Below, one piece after another: positions 22,104-32,371 of a stretch of DNA of 64,000 bases; the stretch's first letter is position 1; every line of letters starts with the position of its first letter. The notes beneath the pieces are model-generated. The model was given only the letters and a program-made list of their open reading frames with translations, had not been told where the DNA came from and did not search any database. This DNA is from Tremella fuciformis. Its lineage: Eukaryota; Basidiomycota; Tremellomycetes; Tremellales; Tremellaceae. The stretch lies in assembly GCA_032768795.1 (NCBI GenBank), contig CP136490.1:310001-374000 (forward strand), given 5' to 3'. A program made the translations under genes and the position numbers.

Positions 22104-22529
22104 GCGACGCTGAGCGCAGGACTGCCAATTCAGCTGCTACTATTTATCTATCAAAGCCGCTCACCTCTGTCTCGGGATGAACGAGTAGTTTCGATGGAAG
22201 AGCTGCTAGTTGGTTGGTATGAGCAGACTATGTCGCCATCGTTTTCTCGACTTTGACTCGGTATCATTGACAAGGGCGAGGAAGGGACAATTTGCTTCCG
22301 TTCTGCCACTTTGAACCCTGAACGGAGTCGGAGTTGACCGGGATCACCGAGACCACCGAGCCACCGAGCCCATCGAGTTTTTCGTATTCCACTTCGCATT
22401 TGCAACTGTTTCTCATTCATACACCATGTCACAGCATCGACGACGGCGATCGAGCACGTAGCAGCACTCTCATTCGACAGCTCGACCCTCTTACCGGACC
22501 TTTTAACCGTAACTTCCTCCCAAACCAAT
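22104..22529. other. divergent promoter region, KAT / SPO11
   Basis: No gene; it separates two divergently transcribed genes. Confidence 0.5.
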
Positions 22530-24897
22530 ATGACAGACTCTGATGCCGATGACCTCGCCGCCCTGCTGGCTAGAGGTAGACAACAGCAGAACCTAGAGCT
22601 CAGACTTGATTCCCCGGCTCCAGACTCATCATCTCTCACTGCCTATTCTCAGCCTTGTCTCCGAAAACAGAGCGGAAAGGTCTCCCGGGAGAGTGATCGG
22701 GTCGATCACTCGCCACCGGGCCGGGAAGCCTCTCCGGCCACAGGACAAGCGGCACAGACAAGCATTGGCCTTCCGCAATTTCAAGCTCCCGGACTTGTAC
22801 CTAAAAAGACGAGTGACGTTAGCAAACGGCTTTCAAAGAAGAACAAAGCACCCGCCAAGCAGAATGTGGTTCATTCCCAGCCCTCTTCAACGACCAAACG
22901 TGTTCCCGTACCACAAGTCCGCCGCTTTGCATCGTTACCCGCACCACGTGTAGCCCAACCATCGCAGCCGCAAGTCGACATCCGTCCTTTCTCAAGCAGT
23001 TCACCTCAAGCGTTTCCAGGCGACCATTCCTGCGCACAAGACGAGGGAGATGAGCGAAGGTACGTCAGGCAGTGACGCGCCTGATCTGACTATGAGGGAG
23101 CAAGCCCTTGCCTACCTCGAGTCCATTCCCCTTCTCTTCCTTGGCCAGCTCACTCAATCTGTACAAGTCGCCACCGCACGAAAGCACGCCGTTCTGACAA
23201 AGAACAAGAAGAAAGCCAAGACGTCGACTGGCGATAGCCAAATCCAGCAAGCGAGCAGCGTCGAGGGCCAGTCCTCCAAGAAGAGGGCACACGGAGAGAG
23301 CAACGAGTGCGCAATCAACAAGAGCCTGCAAAAAGGGACGATGGGGATCGAGATGACGCTTAGGAATCGTGGCACTGGGTGTGTCAGCTGACCTGCGTAG
23401 GGGATAAGCTGATCTCTCAGGGGAGAGCAGGTGATTTCTGTTCCCGAAGAACCTGGCAGCGAGCCCTACGGCGCCGCCATGCTGAAGTTTGGTGCGTGTG
23501 ATGTGGCGGCAGGTCGCAGCCGCGTCTGAAGCCAGAATGCGTCATGCGCATCGCGTCACTGCTGTACGAGGCGATTTTGACCAATACGACCATGACCAAG
23601 CGGTCAGCTGGCCTGTTATCTTTGCTCTAAGCTGAGGCGAAGGGATATTTACTACAAAGACGTAGGGCTGTTCAAGACTCAAGCCGTAGTGGACAAGGTG
23701 ATCGGCCAAAGCGCTCAATGCTCAGGCGGGCTTCTGACGACAGCTCGTGGACGATATGGTCGCAACGGCGGGCTTGAAGCGGCGCGACTTTCATGTCTGC
23801 GCAGCGGCCAAGGGTCTCCTCATCTCGGCATCGCTGCAAGTGACTCTGATCAACGGAGAGAGTCTGGCAGTCTCCGCCACTAATGTCTGTACCATCTAAT
23901 ACACTGGCTCTGCTGATCGTGTCTCAGGCATGCTTGATTCCCCCTGGCGAGAAGGTGGACAAGCTGCACGGACCAGTCGACTGGGTGCTCATTGTAGAGA
24001 AAGAAGTGAGCTTAGCTAGCCGCTGTATTTCTGCACCAGCTGAGCAGCAGGCCATATTCCAGACATGCTGCGGGATGAACCTCCTTGCCGACCCCAGACT
24101 CGGCTCTGGGGTTATAATCACCGTCCGTCTTAGCTTTGCCTTCCCCCCCCCCCCCCCCCCCCCCCCAGGCCTAGGGCTCAGCTGAGCATCAGGGGAAGGG
24201 ATATCCGGACCTGGCGACACTGCAGATGCTGCACCTGATCAGCGAGACATACCCCAAGTATGTATTGTTTCCGCATCGTGCCCGTCATCGAAGCTCATAC
24301 GCTTACGCGCAGCGCAACGTTCCACTGCCTGGTCGATGCCGACCCGCACGGCCTAGACATCCTCTCTGTGTACAGATACGGCTCGCGCTCTTCTCGCTAT
24401 TCGGCCGAGCATGCGGGTCTGGCACTAGGAGACAGGGTGCATTGGCTGGGCGTCAAGACGAGCGACTGGTTTGCGTGAGCTTCTCACACCTCAGCTCACC
24501 TGCGACATCTACGACGGAGCTGAGACGCAGGGCCGGGGTGTGCCATGACGACCTTCTCGAGCTGACCGAGCGGGACGTGCAAAAGGTCAGTCGTCCCTAA
24601 TCTATCTCAACTGAGGCTACCTGCTGAACTACAGGCGATGGCCATGCTGCGCTCTGACTTACCCGCCGAATGGAAGTAAGCCCGCATAGCATTGAACCCG
24701 CAACGATGGCTGAGCGCAGGACCGAGCTGTGCCGGATGCTGCACCTGAACCGCAAAGCCGAGATCCAGATCATCCTCACGCTCCCGCGCACAGACACGGG
24801 CCTCTCGCTGCTCGTCGACGCCGAGGGCGACGCGGCGTGGGGCGCAGAAGGCGGGACGGCCGCGTTCAAAGAGTACCTCGTAGCGCGCATGGCATAA
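22530..24897 (+). CDS. SPO11: meiotic DNA-cleaving topoisomerase-like protein SPO11
   Basis: This is a nuclear protein that makes the double-strand breaks initiating meiotic recombination (Top6A family). About eleven exons join in frame. The N-terminal ~200 residues (exon 1 22530-23059 plus part of exon 2) are long, basic and disordered, unlike compact Spo11. The winged-helix/5Y-CAP part reads CVMRIASLLYEAILTN, TKR|DIYYKDVGLF with the catalytic Tyr in the YY pair, then VDDMVATAGLKRRDFHV. The Toprim part has LIVEKEAIFQ, IITGKGYPDLATL and the metal-binding LVDADPHGLDIL. The C-terminus is a divergent helical region ending AFKEYLVARMA. The intron at 24123-24192 contains a 24-nt cytosine run. The gene looks intact, which suggests a sexual cycle exists or existed recently. 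Confidence 0.92.
24143..24166 (+). repeat. homopolymer run of 24 cytosines within a SPO11 intron
   Basis: An uninterrupted run of C on the plus strand lies inside the intron at 24123-24192 of SPO11, upstream of the inferred catcag acceptor. It could act as an extreme polypyrimidine tract and is likely to vary in length. Confidence 0.85.
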
Positions 24898-25189
24898 CAT
24901 GACAAGTGAAGAGACTCAATGCATGTATGTATGCGGTCGACTAGGGGTACAGTACGCGCTCGTCCGTACGTACATTTTGACTCTATACTACTTGGCGCGG
25001 GCGCGGGCGATGAGATGAGATGTTGGGTATCTCGGAATCCTGATCTTGTCTGTATATTTGTGTGTATGCGAGTGGGTTATACTGGTACAATATGGCACAA
25101 GGGAGATATAGACAACGGGAGTCCGGCGGATGTACTTCTAGTAGATACGATGCGGCGATATGAGGCCTGTTTTGAAAGAGAGGCGAGGA

Positions 25190-28100
25190 TCATGATTGGT
25201 CTCGGGCGATACCGAATCGCGCGTACAGGGGATCATTGGGGTCGGTATCGGGGTGCAGCTGGACCTTTCCAGCAAAGAGCTCTGCAGTGGACCGAGAGGG
25301 ATCTTGTGATGCGGGGTCGGAGAGCGAGGCAGGAGTAGGGTTGACCCATCGTGCACCGGCACTGCAAGTCAGCTTGCGGGTGTCAAAGTAGAGCATTGAC
25401 CCACCCAATAGCACCGCCAATCAGAGTCGGCACCATGGTCAACAGATTCGGCAGGGTGATATCCGCCTCTTTCAACTGGGCCGACCTGCTCTTGGCGACA
25501 ATACTGCTCGCCCTCAATCTGCCACCGCGGATATTGGCGTACGTCGAGAGGTTGTCCTTGATCTTGGACAAGGCGGGGTTGTACTCGTATTTCTCCTGCA
25601 CGACCTCGGGCGCTGTCGTCGGCAGCTTGCTCGGATCCGGGTAGAGGTGATGGGCAATGAGGAAGCGCTCGATCGGTTCGGTGGGACAGAGACGGACAAG
25701 AACGCCGAGGGGGATGGACAAGAAACCGACGACGATGGAGATTCCCCATTCGCGGCCGTGGAGACGGGTGACTGTGAATGCTGCGCCGCCAACTTCGACA
25801 ATGAGGATCTGGCCCGCAACCACTGCGACGTCAGCGCACCACAACTGATGCCTCTCGGAAAGACGCACTGATGATGAAGATACCAATGAACCAGTAATTG
25901 CGGAAGAAACCCTCAAGCACGTTGTACTTGCGGTCCAAGCGACGACAGTTAAGCTGGTTGACTATATGTGAGCGGAATACTTGTCAAGCGAGAGGATAGC
26001 GTACAAATTTGACAGAGCACAAAGCAGTTGAAGACCAGAGTCGACAGCAGCGTCTGATTCTCATCGTTGTTGTCCATCTTGAGGATACGCATGCCGAGGA
26101 AATGCAAGATCAAGCACACAGCAATCTGGTAGACAGCCTGCGTGATGATCATCTTGATCATGTCGATAGAAATGAGCGGCGCGGTCTTGTGATCTGGCTT
26201 GCGGTCGAGCGAGGCTTTGGTGGCAGGATCAGTGGCGAGGGCGAGGGCGGCAAAGGTGTCCATGATGAGGTTGACCCAGAGCAGCTGGACGGCAGTGAGG
26301 ACGGACGACTCGCTGTTGGATGCGACGGCAGAGACAAAGGTGATGACGACGGCGGTGATGTTAACGCTGAACAATCAGTACTGGGTTGGATGTTTATGCT
26401 TGTTTGATCTTACGAGATCTGGAACTGGAGGAACTTCTTGACCGAGTCGTTGACGCATCGGCCCCAGATGACAGCAAGGACGACATTCTTGAACGAGTCG
26501 TCCATGAGGATAATATCCGACGCTTCTTTGGCCACCTCAGTCCCGCTACCCAGTCAGCAGAGACCCGATTGCGCCACCGCAGAGACTCACGCAATACCCA
26601 TGGCAAAACCGACATTGGCCAACTTGAGAGCCGGCCCATCGTTTGTACCATCACCAGTGACACCAACCACCTCGCCCATGCCCTTGAGAGTCTTGACCAA
26701 CAAACGTTTGTCTTCCGGGCTGGAGCGCGCCAGGATTTGCAACCTAGGCACAATCTCCAACCTTTCAAAGTCGCTCATTTTGCGGAAAGCCGGACCCTCC
26801 ATGATCACTCCGCCGGGTGTGAAGATCCCACACTGGTTGGCGATAGACCGGGCAGTGAGAACATTATCTCCCGTGCACATCTTGACGGCCACGCCGGCGC
26901 GCTGACACTCCGACACAGCCTCCCTGACACCATCCCGCAAAGGATCTTCGATACCGGCAATCATGATCAGAGTAAGCTCTCGCGCGAGAGCGTGAAACGG
27001 AACATCATCGACGGGCCGACCGGCAGCAGAAGCCGGCGGCCAGTCGTCGAAATCGCGATAGCAAACGGCGAGGGTGCGCAGAGACTGGTTGGCGTAGAAG
27101 ATGATCGTCTTGGAGATATTGGCGATAGCATCTTCGGTGAACGGGACGACCTGAACTCCCTCGGGGCCACCTTGCTCGTGGACGGCGACGTGGGCTGTAC
27201 AGGCTTTCGTGAGGATCTCCGAGGCGCCTTTGGTGTATAGCCGATGTTTGCCGTTGGGCAACTTGACGACAACACCCATAGCTTTGAGCTCGGACGAAAA
27301 CGGGATCATCTGGACGATCGTGGCGCCCTCGCGGGTCTGGCGGTAGTCGGCCCAACCGAGCTCTTTGGCGAATCTGAGCAGGGCAGTCTCGGTCTTGCTG
27401 CCAACGAATTCCAGCTCGCCAGCTTCGTTCTTGTCCTCGAAAGCAGTCGAGTTGATGGCGATGGCCTCATTGAGAAGCTGCTGCAGCTCGGGCGAGGCAA
27501 CGTGGTTGAAGTCGGACATGTCGAACGAAAAGTCCTGCCTGACCCGTGCATCTTCTTCATCGACGTTCGACCTCGAGGCATTGTCGGAGATATTCCGGAC
27601 AAACTTGCCGTGGACACCAAGCGAGCCAGCGACGACAGTCATGACGTTCTGCGTGAGGGTGCCGGTCTTGTCGGTACATACGACGGTGGCGTGGCCCATG
27701 GTCTCACATGAGCCGAGGACTCGAACAAGGAGGTTCTGCTTCGTCATGCGCTTGGTGGCAAAGGCGAGAGCGAGCGTGACGGCGAGGGGTAGACCTTCCG
27801 GGACGGCGACAACGATAAGCGTGACGGAGATGATGAGGATCTGGACAAAAGACTGCGCCTTGTCGTTGGCAGATCGGTCGGGGTCGGTCTTGAGCTGAAC
27901 AAAGAAGCGGATCATGAGGCAGACAAAGAGGATGAGGCCAGAGCCCGCACCGGCCTTGGCGATGAGCTCGGCAAGGGCATTGAGTTTGATCTGCAGCGGG
28001 GTGTTCTCCGAGTCGCCGCGCATGGCTATCTGTCAGCTGGCGCCAAGCGATATTGCAATGACAGCTCACACATCAAGATGCGGCCATGGAACGAGTTCGA

Positions 28101-29633
28101 CCCAACAGCAATGACGACATACTCGCCGACGCCCTCGAGGACCTTGGCGCCCGAGACGAGAAAACAGTCCTTTTTCGCCTTTTGCCCGTCTTTGAGCCCG
28201 TCCCGCTCCTCGATGCACTCCTCATAGGTGAACTTCCTGATAGCGTCCGACTCGCCCGTAGCGGCAGACTCGTCACACCGGACACCATGGCCTCGCAGGA
28301 AGACGCCGTCCACAGGAACAATCTCTCCCGGTTCGAGGAGGCAGATATCGCCTACGACGACGTCCTTGACGTTGATGACGACTTCGCGGCCGTTTCGAAT
28401 GGCCTTGACAGTACGATCTTCCCTCTGAGCATTGAGCTTCTTGAACTGACGCTCCTTCTGCCAGTCGTTAATCGAGCCAACAAGCACGACAATGGCGATG
28501 GCGACTACGATGGCCACGCCTTCTACCCAATCGACCTTTGGCTCCGCACATCCTTGCGGGCAGTCAGACGTGTAGGTGATGTGCGCTTCGGTGCCGAGGT
28601 CGGTGTATAGGCCGAGGGCGAGCGAGACGATAGCGGCGACAGTAAGGAGGATGAGGACTTTGTCCTTGAAGGCGAGCCACATGAGCATGAGGAGCGACTT
28701 GCTCTGCCGCTCAGGGAGGTCGTTCCGGCCATACACCTCGCGTCGCTTATCCAGGCTGGCAGCCCACTGCGCGCCAGACTGGCCTTGCGAGCCTCGCGAG
28801 GCGTCGCTGCCGTCCAACACGCCCTTCGAGCCGTCTATCCCAAGCCCTTCTAACAACCCAGGGGTACCGCCGATTTTCTCCAGGTCAGCGAGGGACTTCG
28901 GGTCCACCAGCATCGCCAATCTCGAAGGCTTCTCTCGGAAGGGCGTCGGGTCAGTCGTATCCTTATCCGGGTCCAGATGGGCCATAGTGACCTCCTTGCT
29001 CTTCTTGCCCTCCGGCCCATCGGGCGCATCGCCCTCTGGCTCTTCTGCATCCTTCGGCTGCCTGCGCAGTAGCTTATCCTTCCACGTCCGCTTGGGTTCT
29101 GGGCGATGGGCACTGGGCGGCCCGAGCGACGTGGCCGGCGTGGGCAGGCCGAACTGGGCGCTCTTCTGGCGCTCGGGGGTCCCGACCTGCGTCGAGTACG
29201 TGCCGACGGACCACCCGCGCTGGCGAAACGGCTCGTTCTCGCCGATGACGCCGAGCGTATCTGTGCCGCTCTCGGCCGTCGGGTGGTTGTCCCGCAAGGC
29301 GAGGGACGTGTGCTGCCCCTGCGGCGTGGTGGGCGTGAGCAGCTCTTCGGAGAAGTGCACCGAGGACGAGGTGAGCGTCGGGGAGGGCGGCACGAGCCCG
29401 GACGACGAGGACCATGAGGGCGCGGGCGAGTGCCCGCGGCCTGAGCCTGATCCGCCGGAGAAGGGACTGTGGCCCTCTGGGCGCAGGTGCGAGGGGTCGG
29501 ACGAGGCGGAGAGCGTGTGGCGGTGGGAGCGCGGGGAGAGGCGCGGCGAGTCCTCGACGGCGGGCGCGGGGTGGGGGTGCGGCGAGGTGAGGTCGGTGGT
29601 GATGATTGTCGGGGGAGGCGGGGCGGGCGGCAT
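25190..29633 (-). CDS. PMC1: P-type Ca2+-transporting ATPase, type IIB (PMC1-like)
   Basis: This calcium pump is expected to move cytosolic Ca2+ into the vacuole (yeast Pmc1) or out of the cell. The first exon (29633-28072) carries a ~270-residue Pro/Ser-rich disordered extension, then the conserved [21 protein letters not shown] lead, the first membrane helices and the actuator motif ATGES. After the 28030-28071 intron come [12 protein letters not shown] (M4), the phosphorylation site [11 protein letters not shown] and the hinge [12 protein letters not shown]. Downstream exons supply the remaining membrane helices ([16 protein letters not shown]) and a polar tail ending at 25190. Splicing near 25420-25385 is best explained by a gtgggt donor that joins AIG to AGARWVNP. 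About 1,400 residues in total, long for the family because of the N-terminus. Confidence 0.92.
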
Positions 29634-30656
29634 CGCGGCGAGCGAGCGGCGCTGAGCGCAGCGACGGCGTCTTCCTGCTCGAGTGTCGAGGTGAAAAGGT
29701 GGATGTGTGGTCGTCGGTATCGGCGGTCAGAGGTTGAGTGGCAAACACGGGCGATCCGTGCAATATGTAGTTACACCAACGGTGTCTGGGCGCACATCGG
29801 CGGCGCCGTGGGTGTAGTCAAGTGGTCACAGAGCGCGCGTCGAGGTCGAGGTCGGAGTCGGGTCGTGCAAAGCTGTGCTGACCTTCGCTTCCGACCACCT
29901 CGCTCTTTTCTTCTCGCACGCCGTGCCAAGCCCCCTCCTTAAATTGCTTCCTCGTCAAGATACCGCGAGTCAGGAATCAAGCCGGAGCGCCCGATCGTCG
30001 ACCCATGCGCGCGGCGAATGAAGCGTATATGGCAAGTGTTTACAGTGGTACAATGGCAAGATCGCCCAACGTCGAACTGAGGGGTGGGGGTCCCCCGTAA
30101 TTAGGTGCCGCGCGCCAAGACGGCGCAGTGGCTTGGCGGGTCGCCGCAGCCCTTCTCCTGCGATTGGTGGCTGCTGATACTGGTGGCAGGTCGTCGGTCG
30201 AGGCGTGTTCGACAGGACAGGACGAGTACAAGTACAAGGTATGATGATGATGGGTGATGGATCGGATGTGGGTGTGGGTTGGTTAGCTCCCTCTCTCCCC
30301 GGTGACGGATCTCTGGCCACCAACCGACCAACCCGTCAAAGGGAAAATCGCAGACCACGTGGCTGACCGAATGCAGCCAAGAGCCCAGAGCAGAAGCGGT
30401 GCTTGCTTTGTTGCCGCCGAGCCAAGTCAAAGATGTGGTCAGCTGACAGTATGCCAAGCATGCGGGACCAAGTCGGCTGTCATTACACCAAGGCCAAGTG
30501 ACCATGGTCCTGGTCATGCCCTGAGATCTCGATCCAATCGCCCCAGCCTGTGTCCATACTATGACACGCCGGCTCAGCAAGCCTACGCTGTGATGCAATG
30601 GTACATGTGTCATGTCTCGCGTGACCTCTACCAACCCAGCCCCAGCCGTCCGCCGC
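29634..30656. other. PMC1 promoter and RPL9 3' flank
   Basis: No gene is supported; small frames here have no family signal. The region upstream of a calcium pump might carry calcineurin/Crz1 response elements, but I did not identify a convincing cluster. Confidence 0.45.
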
Positions 30657-31559
30657 CTAAACGTCCTGCACAACGGTCGTCCGCTCCGAGATGTAGATAC
30701 CGTCCTGCACCCGTCAGCCGCAACCCCACCCGCGCACCCATGTACTCACGAGGAACTTTCGGATATCCTTGTCCTTGACCCGGCACTTGTCCGTGATGGA
30801 CGCTGCTGATTGCGACACCTTCTCAATGTCGTTGCCCTGGATGATGATCTCGTCCTTGACGTCCGACATCGACACCTTTGTCCCCTCGAGCATCGGGCAT
30901 TCGCGCACAAACTTCTCGCCCACTGCCCGTCAGCCAAGCTCGGCGCAAGTAACAGCGAAACGCACAGAAGTTTCGGATCTGGATGGAGGCGCCGTCGTCG
31001 GCGGGAATGGCGTTGATGGGGAAATGGGCGTAGACGAGGCGCATCTTGTAGAGGAAACCCTTGGTCACGCCGACAATCATGTTCTCGACGAGGGATTTGA
31101 TGGTACGGAGGCAGGCGACGTGTTTGCGGGCACCGTGCCAGATGGTGAAGACGACTCGGTTGCCTTTGGGCGATTTGATCTGGGCATCAGGCATGGTCCG
31201 GTTCAATTCGTCTCTCTGCCCGTCCTCCAGCAATAAGGCAGGCTCCCCACGAATCCAGATGTCCAATTCTCCCGCTGCCTCCTGTACCATTCGTCGCCCT
31301 CCAAATCCTCTGCAAGCCGACGCCCTCGCTCCGGTCTCCCCGCCTGCTTCTCTCCTCACGCCTCGTCCCATCCATGTCTCCACCCCACGTCCCCGAATCC
31401 AAAGAGAACCCCGCTCACCAGCTGGATGTCCATGGCCACATGTCCAACGTTCTTTGTCAAGGTCCCTCGCGGGCCCTCAACAGTAACAGTCCGGGCCTTG
31501 AGGGCCACAGTGACGCCCTCGGGCACTTGAAGGGTCTCGACGGAAGAGATGTCCTTCAT
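30657..31559 (-). CDS. RPL9: 60S ribosomal protein uL6 (RPL9)
   Basis: This is a component of the large cytosolic ribosomal subunit near the P-stalk base and sarcin-ricin loop. Exon 1 (31559-31419) encodes [19 protein letters not shown] and [12 protein letters not shown] 239-nt first intron (31418-31180), long for this locus, leads to [20 protein letters not shown]. Next come [17 protein letters not shown] and [10 protein letters not shown], then exons with [18 protein letters not shown] and [16 protein letters not shown]. The last exon gives [15 protein letters not shown]. About 190 residues, the usual size. I looked in the long intron for a box C/D snoRNA and saw none. The tail lacks the extra residues found in some fungi; otherwise it is ordinary. 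Confidence 0.95.
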
Positions 31560-32000
31560 TTTCTGCTCCAGAAATCAATATTCCGACAACGTCGAAAGGT
31601 GAGCAAAGTGCAGTCGATGGAGATGTGGTGAAAAGAATCGAGCGAAAGGGAGTGGGTGGAATGGGGTATCGGCGGTCGAAGGAAGAGACGAGATCAGCTG
31701 AGCCTCCTATGCACTCGTCTGCGACTCACGAGTTCTGTTGATGGTTGAAGACCTCGCTATGCTCTTTGCTGGACCTCGAACTCGGCAGGGACGCAGGGCA
31801 GGAGGAGCGGAAATAACGTCGGTGATTAGACCTCAAAACGCTCGTGGCATTTCAACCGGGAGCCTGATTTGGCTTATCTCCGATGGTGCCGCGAGGCCAT
31901 GTTTATCCGACGGTCTATCGTGTTTCAGCTGGCGCATTCCCGCTTTGTCCTCGTGACACCGATGCTACCCCTCAAGTACCCACTGACATGTGCGTGTATG
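31560..32000. other. RPL9 promoter and spacer to the mobile element
   Basis: The stretch contains the RPL9 promoter. No gene is seen; the AT content rises toward the repeat boundary at about 32000. Confidence 0.45.
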
Positions 32001-32038
32001 ATTTTACCGGCAACTAATACCATTTCACCGGCAACTTT
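32000..32038 (+). repeat. left outer terminal inverted repeat
   Basis: It holds ACCGGCAACTAATACC and CACCGGCAACTT boxes; the complement is at 34462-34500. Confidence 0.65.
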
Positions 32039-32136
32039 GTAATACCTAACACCCCATCTAGCCAGCAACTTTCCTAATATGTGTTATCCATGCGTGTGAT
32101 TAGGAGGGTGATTGGAGCCTCTCTCAATGATTACTA

Positions 32137-32275
32137 TGCATCGCTAATCGCTCGCAAAGAAGCAATACGAGTGCCGATCGCTAACCTAATGTCATTAGCG
32201 ATCAGCGATTAGCGATTAGCGAACGCGATTAGCGATCAGCGAATGCGATCAGAGATTAGCGATCGAGCCAAACAC
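32137..32275. repeat. GCGATTAGCGATCAGC degenerate tandem and inverted repeats
   Basis: Overlapping direct copies of GCGATTAGCGA and GCGATCAGCGA alternate over 32196-32268. Inverted copies (ATCGCTAATCGCT) lie at 32139-32151. The array could fold into hairpins and lies within the left arm of the outer element. Confidence 0.75.
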
Positions 32276-32326
32276 TGATTAGAAAGCGCCATCCCTAACG
32301 TATTAGCCTTCCTATGGACGCTTTAC

Positions 32327-32371
32327 TAACGTCGGTCACGTGGAAAAGGGCCACACCCAAATAATTGCCAC
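32327..32371 (+). repeat. left terminal inverted repeat of the Fot1-like element
   Basis: It begins TAACGTCGGTCACGTGG. It has one mismatch in 45 against the reverse complement of 34151-34195, and includes the TA target. Confidence 0.9.

Noticed and set aside
28576..29655. 359-codon plus-strand frame opposite PMC1
   Set aside because: Exact shadow of the first PMC1 exon; composition mirrors the Ser/Pro-rich coding strand.
31180..31418. Possible snoRNA in the long RPL9 intron
   Set aside because: No paired C (RTGATGA) and D (CTGA) boxes or H/ACA hairpin pattern could be seen.
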